Positions 24,848 to 33,801 of a stretch of DNA of 64,000 bases are shown in pieces (within the stretch, counting starts at the first letter, position 1; every line of letters begins with the position of its first letter). Origin of the DNA: Paenibacillus sp. JNUCC-31 (GTDB lineage Bacteria; Bacillota; Bacilli; Paenibacillales; Paenibacillaceae). Where the stretch lies: NCBI RefSeq assembly GCF_014844075.1, contig NZ_CP062165.1, positions 5,518,001 through 5,582,000 on the forward strand, given 5' to 3'. The position numbers were made by a program, and so were the translations under genes. Under the pieces are notes generated by a model that worked only from the letters and a program-made list of their open reading frames with translations, ran no database searches and had not been told where the DNA came from.

Positions 24848-24879
24848 GGCTCTGAATGTTCAAAATTCAGGGCTTTTTT
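24848..24879 (+). terminator. Intrinsic terminator
   Basis: GC-T-CTGAAT and ATTCAG-G-GC form a stem with loop GTTCAAA, followed by TTTTTT. Confidence 0.8.
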
Positions 24880-24971
24880 GGCTGGTCGATGGTTGGCGGA
24901 ACTATGCTATAATGATAGAATTAGTTCGATATTTTATTTGCTATATACAGGACAGGAGAGAATAATTTCAA

Positions 24972-25865
24972 GTGAATCAACGTAATGAACCTACTTTGTT
25001 GCTGGTAGACGGTATGGCGGTGTTGTTCCGTGCGTTTTATGCGACATCTGCAAGCGGATATATCAGACGTACAAAGGCAGGAGTGCCTACCAATGCAGTA
25101 TACGGATTTATCCGTTATTTCTGGGATGCGGTTCAGACCTTTGGGCCAAGTCATGTCGTATGCTGCTGGGATATGGGAGGCAAGACGTTTCGCGGTGAAG
25201 AATATGCAGCTTATAAGGGGAACCGTCCGGAAGCTCCGAATGATCTGATTCCCCAATTTGCTCTGATTCGCGAAGTGATGGATAGTTTGGGCATTCCGAA
25301 TATTGGCGCTCAAGGATACGAAGCCGATGATTGCATCGGTACACTTGCTAAATATTATACGGAGCAGACGGACATGAATGTGATGGTACTTACGGGTGAC
25401 CACGATATGCTGCAACTCATTGATGACCGTACCAGCATTATTATTATGAAAAAAGGTCATGGCAATTATATGGTGTACACGCCTGAATCCCTAATGACGG
25501 AGAAACAGCTGACGCCTCGTCAAGTGATCGACATGAAGGGTCTGATGGGTGATGCCAGTGACAATTATCCCGGAGTACGGGGCATTGGTGAGAAAACGGC
25601 TCTGAAGCTTGTTCAGGAGTATGGCTCCATTGAAGGAATTCTGGACAATATGGACAAGCTTACCCCTTCGGTACGTAACAAAATTGAGAATGATCTCGAC
25701 ATGCTTCATCTGTCACGCAAACTGGCAGAGATTCACTGTGCTGTTCCAGTCGCCTGTGAACTGGATGTATGTGAATTGCGGCTTGATCCGGATATGGTGA
25801 TGGACAAGTTCGAACAACTTGAGATGAAGAGCCTGGGCTCTTGGATGGGAGTGGCAATAGGGTGA
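24972..25865 (+). CDS. 5'-3' exonuclease (DNA polymerase I-type FEN domain, YpcP-like)
   Basis: The 297-residue protein is a free-standing PIN/FEN nuclease. Metal-binding acidic motifs are LLVDGMAVLFRAF, CWDMGGKTFRGEEYAAYKGNR, YEADDCIGT, TGDHDMLQL and GLMGDASDNYPGVRGIGEKTA, the last being the helix-hairpin-helix DNA-binding part. It removes 5' flaps and RNA primers. GTG 24972 starts the frame, preceded by a GGAGAG sequence at longer spacing. The stop lies 5 bases before the next gene. Confidence 0.93.
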   Translation: MNQRNEPTLLLVDGMAVLFRAFYATSASGYIRRTKAGVPTNAVYGFIRYFWDAVQTFGPSHVVCCWDMGGKTFRGEEYAAYKGNRPEAPNDLIPQFALIREVMDSLGIPNIGAQGYEADDCIGTLAKYYTEQTDMNVMVLTGDHDMLQLIDDRTSIIIMKKGHGNYMVYTPESLMTEKQLTPRQVIDMKGLMGDASDNYPGVRGIGEKTALKLVQEYGSIEGILDNMDKLTPSVRNKIENDLDMLHLSRKLAEIHCAVPVACELDVCELRLDPDMVMDKFEQLEMKSLGSWMGVAIG

Positions 25866-25870
25866 GCAGT

Positions 25871-26977
25871 ATGCAGACAAAACGGACGGGCAAGAAGTGG
25901 TGGACAGGGGCTATGGCCCTCGTCCTGGCTTTGCCTGTAATCTTTTCGGGAGCGGTAAGTGCTCCACAGACAGCGGATGCCAAAGCGGCAATTAGCACCA
26001 AAGTACAGAACGTAAAAGCAGCAGGACGCAGTTTTACGGTGCAGACGGTCAGTATTCCAAAGGGTACACCAGTTACCGTAGGATTGGCGAAGAAGCAAGT
26101 TGGTCAGACCGCAACTTTACCTTCAATTGTTAAGGCTTATGGCGCACAAGCGGCTATTAACGGAGCATTTTTTGAAGCCTATAACGGAGCACCTGATCCA
26201 TACGGCATGTTGATAGCAAATGGCAAGGTTATACATATTGGAAGATACGGAACAACGATTGGATTTAAGGAAGATGGATCAGTCATGATGGATTCGCTTC
26301 AAGTGAGCCTGACGGGGAAGGTAACAGACACGCAAGGTAAGTCCCGCAGCTGGTATGCGACCTTTATCAATCGAACCCCTTCTGCAAATGCGAGCATTAC
26401 GATGCTGTATACACCCGAGCGAGGCTCCACGGTTGGGTTCAAAGGAGGAACCGCGGTTGTGATGGAGAAAGGGATTGTCACGAAGAAAGTGCCTAACACC
26501 AATGTAGCCATTCCGAAGAATGGCTCGGTGCTGGTCTTCACGGGTAATCAGAAATCTTCTTCGGACCGCTTTACTGTAGGTTCAACCGTAGAAATGAACT
26601 ACAAATACACCAATGCAGCAGGCAAGGAGATTCCTTGGGGAGATGTAGTCACTGCTGTGGGAGCAGGGCCGCGTCTGGTGAAAGACGGCAAAGTTGCCGT
26701 GAGCCCAGCGAGTGAGGGATTCAAGGATACCAAAATCCTGAATGCCTCCGGCGCAAGAAGTGGTATTGCCATTATGGCCGATGGTTCGGTTATGCTGGCT
26801 ACTGTTTCCGGAGCGACGATCAAGGAATGGGCAGCGGTCATGCAGAAGCTCGGAGCCGAACAGGCGATGAATCTGGATGGGGGTGCATCTTCGGGCATGT
26901 ATGCTGGAGGTAAGATGCTTACGTCCCCAGGCCGTTTGTTAAGTAATACGCTTGTTTTTGGTGGCTCTGTTCGTTAA
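25871..26977 (+). CDS. Secreted phosphodiester glycosidase-family protein (NAGPA domain)
   Basis: ATG 25871 (GGTGA, 5 bases) gives 368 residues with a signal peptide: KRTGKKWW, a hydrophobic core, then cleavage near SVA/ADA around residue 30. The NAGPA (DUF2233) domain shows INGAFFEAYNGAPDPYG, the GAGPRLVKDGK segment and AMNLDGGASSGMY. Relatives remove N-acetylglucosamine phosphodiester caps and several act at the cell wall. An S-layer or copper-amine-oxidase repeat is absent. It is probably exported to the wall. Confidence 0.88.
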   Translation: MQTKRTGKKWWTGAMALVLALPVIFSGAVSAPQTADAKAAISTKVQNVKAAGRSFTVQTVSIPKGTPVTVGLAKKQVGQTATLPSIVKAYGAQAAINGAFFEAYNGAPDPYGMLIANGKVIHIGRYGTTIGFKEDGSVMMDSLQVSLTGKVTDTQGKSRSWYATFINRTPSANASITMLYTPERGSTVGFKGGTAVVMEKGIVTKKVPNTNVAIPKNGSVLVFTGNQKSSSDRFTVGSTVEMNYKYTNAAGKEIPWGDVVTAVGAGPRLVKDGKVAVSPASEGFKDTKILNASGARSGIAIMADGSVMLATVSGATIKEWAAVMQKLGAEQAMNLDGGASSGMYAGGKMLTSPGRLLSNTLVFGGSVR

Positions 26978-27006
26978 AAGAAAGCTATTATGGGAGGTTG
27001 GGTCAG

Positions 27007-27702
27007 ATGACACTCACACATAACCGGAAGCCAGATGAAAGCAAAACGGCTGTATTAGCCGTAAACGTGGGCAAACCCCAGGCATTGCCTGGCCAGAAGC
27101 GTGAAGTGATGAGCGGCATTGTGAAACATCCCGTATCTGGCCCGGTCTTCCTGTCATTTACCGGAATGACAGGGGATGCCCAGGCAGACCTGGAGCATCA
27201 TGGTGGGCCGGATAAGGCGGTTTGTGTATACGATTACAGTCGTTATGCGGCGCTCGAAGAACTGATGAATCGCAAGCTCGACTGGGGAGCCTGCGGGGAA
27301 AATCTGACGGTTGAAGGCTGTAGGGAAGATGAAGTCCGAATTGGCGATGTGTACGAGTTAGGGGAAGCGACCGTACAGGTCAGCCAGCCAAGACAGCCCT
27401 GTTTCAAGCTTGGTGCAAGGTATGACTACAAGGAGCTTCCTGTTTATTTTCAGGATAGTGGACATACCGGATTTTATTTTCGGGTACTGCAAGAAGGCGA
27501 GGTAGCTCCATCTGCGGTATTCAGACGAATCAGCACCGATCCTGCATCGCTGACCATTCTGGATGCCAATCGAATTATGCATCAGGGAAAACAGGACTCC
27601 ATGGGTATGCGTACTTTACTGGCCATCCCAACGCTCTCCGACAGCTGGAAGCAGACCTTATTGAAGCGTCTGACCAAGCTTGAAAGTGAGCAGCAGGGTT
27701 AA
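27007..27702 (+). CDS. MOSC-domain protein (YiiM-like)
   Basis: The 231-residue protein begins at ATG 27007 (GGGAGG 10 bases upstream). The MOSC core includes LEHHGGPDKAVCVYDYSRYA, GACGENLTVEG, RIGDVYELGEATVQVSQPRQPC (with the conserved Cys) and GFYFRVLQEG. A short 3-alpha extension follows, as in YiiM. The domain binds molybdenum cofactor-like or thiol ligands. YiiM relatives reduce N-hydroxylated compounds; activity here is not proven. Confidence 0.88.
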   Translation: MTLTHNRKPDESKTAVLAVNVGKPQALPGQKREVMSGIVKHPVSGPVFLSFTGMTGDAQADLEHHGGPDKAVCVYDYSRYAALEELMNRKLDWGACGENLTVEGCREDEVRIGDVYELGEATVQVSQPRQPCFKLGARYDYKELPVYFQDSGHTGFYFRVLQEGEVAPSAVFRRISTDPASLTILDANRIMHQGKQDSMGMRTLLAIPTLSDSWKQTLLKRLTKLESEQQG

Positions 27703-27774
27703 GCCAAGGGGTTGTTCAGAAAAACCGATGGGAATTCCATTTTAATTTTAAACTGACTTGGGAGTGTGACTAAC

Positions 27775-28653
27775 ATGACGATTTTAGGCGCAATTGAAGC
27801 TGGAGGCACCAAATTTGTATGTGGAATCGGTACGGAAAAAGGGGAAGTGCTTGAACGCGTAAGTTTTCCTACGACGACACCGGAAGAGACAATGGCTCAG
27901 GTGATTGCATTTTTTGAGGGTAAAGGAATTGAAGCGTTAGGTGTGGGTTCGTTTGGTCCGATTGATCCCATTGAAGGAAGTCCGACCTATGGCTACATCA
28001 CGACAACACCCAAACCGCATTGGGGTCAGTACAATATGATTGGCAAGCTTAAGGAACACTTTGATGTACCGATGACGTTTGATACGGATGTGAATGGAGC
28101 TGCACTCGGGGAAGCGACTTGGGGCGCTGCACAGGGACTGGAGAGCTGTCTGTATATCACTGTTGGAACGGGCATTGGTGCAGGAGCTGTTGTAGGTGGC
28201 AAAATGGTTCATGGATTGTCACATCCAGAGATGGGACATATCATTGTGCGCAGACATCCTGAGGATACATATGAAGGATTCTGTCCGTATCATGGAGACT
28301 GTCTGGAAGGGCTGGCGGCAGGTCCCGCCATCAACAAACGTTGGGAGCAACCAGCGTACGAACTGCCTGCTGATCACAAGGCCTGGGAGATGGAAGCTCA
28401 TTACCTGGCGCATGCCCTGATGAATTATGTATTGATTCTCACTCCGCAGAAAATTGTAATGGGCGGTGGTGTGATGAAGCAGGAGCACCTGTTCCCGATG
28501 GTTCGTAGCAAATTGCAGGAATTGCTCGCTGGTTATGTTCAGCATCCGGCACTTCAATCCGACATTGACCAGTATGTCGTTTCTCCAGGACTTGGTGATA
28601 ATGCGGGGCTGTGTGGTTCGCTTGCACTGGCCAAGTTGGCATTGAACAAGTAA
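27775..28653 (+). CDS. ROK-family fructokinase
   Basis: The 292-residue kinase has GAIEAGGTKFVCGIG (phosphate-binding loop), GSFGPID, DTDVNGAALGEA (catalytic Asp) and TVGTGIGAGAVV. The zinc-binding stretch CPYHGDCLEGLAAGPA matches the GmuE/ScrK-type fructokinases of Gram-positives. It makes fructose-6-phosphate from fructose and ATP. ATG 27775 has GGGAG 10 bases upstream. The gene lacks a sugar transporter neighbour. Confidence 0.9.
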   Translation: MTILGAIEAGGTKFVCGIGTEKGEVLERVSFPTTTPEETMAQVIAFFEGKGIEALGVGSFGPIDPIEGSPTYGYITTTPKPHWGQYNMIGKLKEHFDVPMTFDTDVNGAALGEATWGAAQGLESCLYITVGTGIGAGAVVGGKMVHGLSHPEMGHIIVRRHPEDTYEGFCPYHGDCLEGLAAGPAINKRWEQPAYELPADHKAWEMEAHYLAHALMNYVLILTPQKIVMGGGVMKQEHLFPMVRSKLQELLAGYVQHPALQSDIDQYVVSPGLGDNAGLCGSLALAKLALNK

Positions 28654-28673
28654 AAGGATTTACAATCTAATGG

Positions 28674-28773
28674 TTGACGAATTTTTCCATTGTGGTAATA
28701 TATGAGCAACAGCATAGCACGGTTAATGAGGAAGCACCTCTCTTGCATGGATTTTGCAGGAGAGGTGTTTTTT
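28674..28773 (+). promoter_or_regulatory. Promoter followed at once by an intrinsic terminator (short RNA or attenuator)
   Basis: TTGACG (28674-28679) and TAATAT (28696-28701) are spaced by 16 bp; the start would be near 28708. Only about 30 bp later CACCTCTC (from 28735) pairs with GAGAGGTG, with inner TGCA/TGCA pairing, followed by TTTTTT (28768-28773). This would make a transcript of about 65 nt upstream of the HRDC gene. It may be a small RNA, or an attenuator for that gene. Confidence 0.55.
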
Positions 28774-28835
28774 GTGCTGTCTTGAAACAGCATGATCAGA
28801 CTTTGCGAAGCTGAACTTTTGAAGGAGGGACAGAA

Positions 28836-29837
28836 ATGGAAGTCATTTTTATGAACAGATTATCTCGAATTTCAGGTATGGATGAAGAGCAGGCCCAGTT
28901 ATGGATTGGTGAAGAGGAAGGATCATGGCACCTGGGTTGGAGTCGCTATGAGGAAGGTGACCGAGAGGATGTGATCTGGTACGAAGGCAGTTCATGGGAT
29001 GAGTTACTACATGTATACCGTCATCAGCTAGCCATACAGATGAAAGAAGGATACCGTCCATTGCTCCAGGGTCTGTTCCATGAGAATGAAGACCCGAAAT
29101 CACGCAGTTATAGTGGTCAGCGTCTTCAATGTTACAGTGAATTGGTTAACAATGAGGAGTTGTATACGGATCTCTGTACTTGGCGCAGGAAGAGAGCAGC
29201 ATCAGACCGGAAAGCCCCGTATTTTATTGCAACGAACCGTCTGTTGCGCATGATAAGTGCATTTGTACCGCAAACCATGGATGAGTTGATGCAGCTGCCT
29301 GGTGTGGGCGAGAGCAAAGCTTCCGAGTACGGGGCAGAATGGCTTGAACTGACAAACGGCTTGGAACGTTCCACATCTTTTCCGTTGGACTGGGTGTATA
29401 CAGCTCTGAAGGAACAAGATTATGAGAACTGGCTGTACAAGCAGAGAGAGCAGAAATACAAGCAGGAGCTCGACCGATTTACCACACGCAAGCAGGTGCT
29501 TGAAGGCATGAGGGAAGGACATACGCTGGAGGAAATCGTGAATCGTTCCGGATTGTCCCGGCGGGAGCTGATTGAATTGCTGGAAACATTGGATCTGGAG
29601 GGGTATGATACAGACTGCCTGCTGGATGCAGAGCTGGCCGTAATGCCTGAACAGGAACAAGAGGCGGTATGGAGCGCCTACGAAGAGCTGGGAGATACGT
29701 TTCTGAAGCCCGTGTTACATAAAGTGTATGGAGAAGAGAAGCCCGGCGGAGGCAGTCTGGAGCAGGTCTATGAAAGGTTGCGCATGATTCGAATTCGTTT
29801 CCGTCGCCACACAGAGACGGAGCAGCATGCGGGCTAG
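28836..29837 (+). CDS. HRDC-domain protein
   Basis: The 333-residue protein has an acidic/aromatic N-terminal part. A HRDC domain (about 108-175; LCTWRRKRAASDRKAPYFIATNRLLRMI and LMQLPGVGESKASEYG) follows, then a charged helix. A C-terminal helix-turn-helix-like region (HTLEEIVNRSGLSRRELIELL) resembles the RQC-associated HTH of RecQ. No helicase or nuclease motifs are present. It probably binds DNA or RNA as an accessory factor; the partner is unknown. AAGGAGGGA precedes ATG 28836. Confidence 0.8.
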   Translation: MEVIFMNRLSRISGMDEEQAQLWIGEEEGSWHLGWSRYEEGDREDVIWYEGSSWDELLHVYRHQLAIQMKEGYRPLLQGLFHENEDPKSRSYSGQRLQCYSELVNNEELYTDLCTWRRKRAASDRKAPYFIATNRLLRMISAFVPQTMDELMQLPGVGESKASEYGAEWLELTNGLERSTSFPLDWVYTALKEQDYENWLYKQREQKYKQELDRFTTRKQVLEGMREGHTLEEIVNRSGLSRRELIELLETLDLEGYDTDCLLDAELAVMPEQEQEAVWSAYEELGDTFLKPVLHKVYGEEKPGGGSLEQVYERLRMIRIRFRRHTETEQHAG

Positions 29838-29892
29838 AGTAGGGAGAATGGGGTAATCAGTAGGTCTAATCGTACTAAAATACAATAAATAA

Positions 29893-29932
29893 AAAAGACG
29901 AGGCACTACTCCGAATGGAGGGCTTCGTCTTT
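29893..29932. terminator. Bidirectional terminator
   Basis: AAAAGACGA...TCGTCTTTT closes a stem with inner TCC/GGA pairing between the convergent HRDC and corA genes. Confidence 0.8.
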
Positions 29933-29958
29933 TCAGCTTTGGTCTGTTCTGTGGCAGT

Positions 29959-30894
29959 TTAAATCCAGTCTTTCTTGCGGAAAATAAAGAACATGCTCAG
30001 ACCCAGAGTAACCATTAATCCGATGACAACAAAATAACTATACTTCCAGTGCAGCTCAGGCATGTTGTCGAAGTTCATTCCATAAATACCGGTAATGACC
30101 GTCAGTGGCATGAAGACTGTGGTAATCGCGGTAAACACGCGCATGATTTCATTCGCACGGTTGGCAATACTTGATTGGTAAGCTTCGCGCAAGTTGCCCA
30201 TCAGGTCGCGATACGTCTCAAAGGTTTCGGATATTTTCACAGCATTCTCATAAATGTCACTGAAGTATTTTTGCAGCTGATCATCGATGAGACGCAGGTC
30301 TTTTTTGTTTAGGGTGTTAATGACCTCTTTCTGAGGTCCCAGCACTTTCTTGAGCCACAAAATCTCACTGCGCAGCCCGATAATCTCATTCAAATGAGAC
30401 TTTTTGGTGTGCATCAGGATATCTTCCTCAAGCTTCTCAATCCGTGCTTCAATCCGGTCACCGACTGTGAAATAATTATCAACAATCAAGTCCACGAGGA
30501 GGTACAGCAGCCGATCCGGGGTGCTGATTTCCTGTTCCCATAGTATCGGTTTCAATGTCCGTAATTCACTGACTTTTTGTTTCGTAACACTGATAATAAA
30601 ATGTCTTCCAAGGAACAGGTTGACGGCACGCAAAAAAATCTCTTCATCATCGAAACGAATGCTATTAATGACAATAAAATAATGGCTCTCATAAATTTCA
30701 ATCTTCGGACGTTGTTCTTCGTCACTCAAGCAGTCTTCCACTGCCAGATCATGCATTAAGAACAGCGGTTGAAGTACCGCCAAATCGTCTACGTCCGCAT
30801 CAATCCAGTAAAATCCCTCCGCTGGTGGAGTCAGCGCCTGCTGAATGTCATCCACCGGGATAAATACACCGTTGTTTACCAACCGGATTTTCAT
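29959..30894 (-). CDS. corA: CorA-family magnesium/divalent metal channel
   Basis: The 311-residue protein has the large cytoplasmic N-domain with long helices and two C-terminal membrane helices. The selectivity motif YGMNFDNMPE lies between them. It forms pentameric Mg2+ (or Co2+/Ni2+) channels. ATG 30894 follows GAAGGAGTAGATAAACA on the minus strand. The gene is preceded by a 255-nt leader with its own promoter, which contains candidate terminator and antiterminator stems. Confidence 0.95.
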   Translation of the reverse strand: MKIRLVNNGVFIPVDDIQQALTPPAEGFYWIDADVDDLAVLQPLFLMHDLAVEDCLSDEEQRPKIEIYESHYFIVINSIRFDDEEIFLRAVNLFLGRHFIISVTKQKVSELRTLKPILWEQEISTPDRLLYLLVDLIVDNYFTVGDRIEARIEKLEEDILMHTKKSHLNEIIGLRSEILWLKKVLGPQKEVINTLNKKDLRLIDDQLQKYFSDIYENAVKISETFETYRDLMGNLREAYQSSIANRANEIMRVFTAITTVFMPLTVITGIYGMNFDNMPELHWKYSYFVVIGLMVTLGLSMFFIFRKKDWI

Positions 30895-30950
30895 TGTTTA
30901 TCTACTCCTTCTGCACCCGCCAAGCTGGCGGATTTTTATCAATTTGGGCG

Positions 30951-31150
30951 CAAAAAAGAAGAGATCAGCCGGTCGGCAGCGGAGCCTGGAGATCAGGACT
31001 GCGTTCGCTCTATATACAAACGGAAGTAACGTCCCGCTGCCGGCATGCTGATGTCAATTCTCTATGCAGTTTGTAGGAACTCGGCTGCCAGTCGGGCCTC
31101 GGGTCGCCATCCATTGAATATGTCACCTCTCACATAAGGGTTTATAACAC
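30951..31150 (-). promoter_or_regulatory. Structured leader of corA (candidate riboswitch/attenuator, class not recognised)
   Basis: On the minus strand, a terminator-like stem is formed by ATCAGC (31052-31047) plus CGGCAGCGG (31042-31034) with CCGCTGCCG (30982-30974) plus GCTGAT (30969-30964). It is followed by CTCTTCTTTTTT. A second pairing, TACAAAC (31075-31069) with GTTTGTA (31021-31015), would cross the 5' arm and prevent that stem. A further hairpin CCGCCA/TGGCGG at 30917-30931 lies just before the corA ribosome site. I could not match it to the M-box or other known classes. Confidence 0.5.
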
Positions 31151-31156
31151 TTGTTT

Positions 31157-31185
31157 AGTATACCGCTGGTACAGGGTGCTTTCAA
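31157..31185 (-). promoter_or_regulatory. SigA-type promoter of the corA leader
   Basis: On the minus strand TTGAAA (31185-31180) and TATACT (31162-31157) are spaced by 17 bp, with a start near 31150, giving a leader of about 255 nt. Confidence 0.7.
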
Positions 31186-31279
31186 GCGCAAAAATGTGTC
31201 GATTTCGCGCCCTGGAGCAGTGTATGACAACGGAAGTTGATCGGTTCCGGGTCCAGAGGTGAAGACTATGAACTACATC

Positions 31280-31308
31280 TTGACGTGAGTGGATTAATGT
31301 TTTAAAGT
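31280..31308 (+). promoter_or_regulatory. Promoter of the S-box met operon
   Basis: TTGACG (31280-31285) and TAAAGT (31303-31308) are spaced by 17 bp, about 40 bp before the riboswitch. Confidence 0.55.
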
Positions 31309-31349
31309 AGACGGTGAACCATTTTAAATTACAATTGAATACAGCGAAA

Positions 31350-31531
31350 TCTTATCAAGAGTAGGTGGAGGGACTGGCCCGATGAAACCCGGCAACCGGC
31401 GGTATATCCGTACGGTGCTAATTCTTGCAGCGACCAAGTGTCCATGTGGCACTGTTGTAACTGAGAGATGAGAGAGGCGCATATCTATTTACATATGACC
31501 TTTCTCGGAATCCGAGGAAGGTCTTTGTTTT
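31350..31531 (+). promoter_or_regulatory. SAM-I riboswitch (S-box) upstream of metA
   Basis: The S-box consensus is clear: CTTATCAAGAGTAGGTGGAGGGACTGGCCCGATGAA in pieces (31351-31385), CGGCAACC, GTGCTAATTC and the closing GAGAGATGAG. An intrinsic terminator follows: GACCTTTCTCGG (31497-), loop AAT, CCGAGGAAGGTC, then TTTGTTTT. With SAM bound the terminator forms and metA-metI-metC is off. Confidence 0.97.
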
Positions 31532-31671
31532 ATATGCCCCGACTTCTCAGCAGTGATTTTCGCTACGGAACTTGAGCTTGTCACTTGATGTAATGGCATC
31601 CAGCGCCTGAAAGCAAGCTCATGGCAGCCCATGCTGCATCTATCTATGCACAAGGAGGAGTTTGAACCAAC

Positions 31672-32589
31672 ATGCCGATCAAAATACCAGACACCCTGCC
31701 AGCCAAGGAAGTGCTCGCAGGAGAAAACATCTTTGTCATGGACGAAACATCTGCTTATAAGCAAGATATTCGTCCGCTCCGTATCGCTATATTAAACCTG
31801 ATGCCTACAAAGGAAACGACAGAAACGCAATTGCTTCGTCTAGTCGGAAACACACCCATTCAGGTGGACATCGTTCTGGTGCATCCGAAATCTCATACAT
31901 CCAAGAATACATCACAGGAATATTTGGACCTGTTCTACAAAACCTTTGACGAGATCGAACATCGCCGTTTTGACGGCATGATCATTACAGGTGCTCCTGT
32001 AGAGCAAATGGACTTCGAAGACGTGAACTATTGGAAGGAAATCCAGGAGATCTTCGAATGGACCAAAACCAATGTAACTTCGACCATGCATATCTGTTGG
32101 GCTTCCCAAGCGGGTTTATACCATCATTTTGGTGTTCCGAAAGTTCCACTGGATGAGAAATGCTTTGGCGTATTCTCACATACGATCAACAAATCCAATG
32201 TGCAGTTGCTGCGCGGATTCGATGAAGTATTTAACGTTCCGCATTCTCGTCACACGGAAGTGCGCCGTGAAGATATTGAAAAGAATGATAACCTCGAAAT
32301 TTTGGTTGAATCCGAGGAAGCTGGCATTTTTCTGGTCGCCACCAAAGACGGCAAGCAGATTTTTGTAACCGGACATGCCGAGTATGATCCGCTTTCATTG
32401 AAATGGGAATATGACCGGGATGCAGCCAAGGGAATGAATGTGGCTCTTCCTAAACATTATTTTCCGAATGATGACCCTTCCCGTGTCCCTCCCGCAACTT
32501 GGCGGGCACATGCAAACTTATTATTCTCTAATTGGCTCAATTACTATGTATATCAAGAGACGCCTTACGATATTGGACCGCAAATCTAA
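31672..32589 (+). CDS. metA: Homoserine O-acetyltransferase (MetA type)
   Basis: The 305-residue MetA-family enzyme has the catalytic Cys142 ([18 protein letters not shown]) and the conserved His/Glu segment GHAEYDP. Residue 111 is Glu in GAPVEQ. In MetA enzymes Glu111 favours acetyl-CoA, while Gly111 (as in E. coli) favours succinyl-CoA. The product is therefore expected to be O-acetylhomoserine, which fits the downstream thiolyase/lyase pair. AAGGAGGAG precedes ATG 31672. Expression is controlled by the S-box. Confidence 0.95.
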   Translation: MPIKIPDTLPAKEVLAGENIFVMDETSAYKQDIRPLRIAILNLMPTKETTETQLLRLVGNTPIQVDIVLVHPKSHTSKNTSQEYLDLFYKTFDEIEHRRFDGMIITGAPVEQMDFEDVNYWKEIQEIFEWTKTNVTSTMHICWASQAGLYHHFGVPKVPLDEKCFGVFSHTINKSNVQLLRGFDEVFNVPHSRHTEVRREDIEKNDNLEILVESEEAGIFLVATKDGKQIFVTGHAEYDPLSLKWEYDRDAAKGMNVALPKHYFPNDDPSRVPPATWRAHANLLFSNWLNYYVYQETPYDIGPQI

Positions 32590-32613
32590 TCGAGATCCCA
32601 GGAGGATGCAGCA

Positions 32614-33801
32614 ATGGAAGATAACAAGTTAAAAATTGAAAGCCGATTGGCTCAAATTGGGTCCATCAATGAACCGGTGACGGGTGCCATTAATTTTCCA
32701 ATCTATCAATCCACTGCGTTTCGCCACCCGAAGCTTGGACAGAGTACAGGTTTTGATTATATTCGTACGACGAATCCAACCCGTAAAGTGCTGGAAGAAG
32801 CAGCGGCAGCGCTGGAATCCGGTGATGCTGGTTTTGCATGTAGCTCCGGCATGGCAGCGTTGCAAACGATTTTTGCCCTATTTGGGCAAGGAGATCATCT
32901 GATTGTATCACTGGACCTCTATGGTGGAACGTATCGTTTGCTTGAACGCATTTTATCCCGCTTCGGGGTAACGGCTAGTTATGTGGATACCAATGACCTT
33001 GAGGCTATGGAAAGTATTCGTCAGCCGAATACCAAAGCCGTATTTGTTGAGACACCGACTAATCCGCTGATGATGATTACAGATCTGGAAGCCGTTAGTT
33101 CCTGGGCAAAGAGCCACAACCTGCTGACCATTGTAGATAATACACTACTGACGCCGTTCTTCCAGCGTCCAATTGAACTCGGCGCCGATATCATCATCCA
33201 TAGTGCTACGAAGTATCTGGGTGGTCATAACGATGTACTTGCGGGATTAATTATTACAAAGGGGGAAGAATTGTCAGCAGAAATGGCATTTCTGCACAAT
33301 TCCATCGGAGCAGTGTTGTCTCCAAGCGACTCCTATCAGCTGATGAAAGGCATGAAGACACTCGCTCTGCGTATGGAACGCCATGAGTATAATGCCTTGA
33401 CGATTGCCAAGTACCTGTTGGAACATCCAGCTGTTGATGAAGTGTACCACCCAGGTCTGTCGGATCACCCCGGATTTGAAGTACAGAATAAACAGTCCAG
33501 CGGGAACACTGGCATTTTCTCCTTCAAAGTAAAGGATGCTCGTTATGTTGAACCTTTGCTGCGTCATATCAAGCTGATCGCTTTTGCCGAGAGTCTTGGT
33601 GGAGTCGAGTCATTGATGACCTATCCTGCGGTACAGACCCATGCCGATATTCCGATTGAAATTCGCGATGCTGTAGGTGTGGATGACCGTCTGTTGCGCT
33701 TTTCTGTAGGGATTGAGCATGCCGATGATCTGATTGCAGATCTGGGCAATGCACTGTCAGCTGCACAACAGGAGATTGAAGGAGGAGTTCATCATGAGTG
33801 A
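32614..33801 (+). CDS. metI: Cystathionine gamma-synthase / O-acetylhomoserine thiolyase
   Basis: The 395-residue Cys/Met-metabolism PLP enzyme shows YIRTTNPTRKVLEEAAAALE, ACSSGMAALQ, DLYGGTYRLLERI, VDNTLLTPFFQRP and SATKYLGGHNDVLAG with the PLP Lys. Its place after metA and before a second paralogue matches B. subtilis metI-metC. The final 8 bases overlap the next gene, implying translational coupling. Confidence 0.92.
   Translation: MEDNKLKIESRLAQIGSINEPVTGAINFPIYQSTAFRHPKLGQSTGFDYIRTTNPTRKVLEEAAAALESGDAGFACSSGMAALQTIFALFGQGDHLIVSLDLYGGTYRLLERILSRFGVTASYVDTNDLEAMESIRQPNTKAVFVETPTNPLMMITDLEAVSSWAKSHNLLTIVDNTLLTPFFQRPIELGADIIIHSATKYLGGHNDVLAGLIITKGEELSAEMAFLHNSIGAVLSPSDSYQLMKGMKTLALRMERHEYNALTIAKYLLEHPAVDEVYHPGLSDHPGFEVQNKQSSGNTGIFSFKVKDARYVEPLLRHIKLIAFAESLGGVESLMTYPAVQTHADIPIEIRDAVGVDDRLLRFSVGIEHADDLIADLGNALSAAQQEIEGGVHHE

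Noticed and set aside
30951..31150. M-box (Mg2+) riboswitch upstream of corA
   Set aside because: The conserved M-box core sequences were not found on the minus strand, although regulation by a structured leader remains likely.
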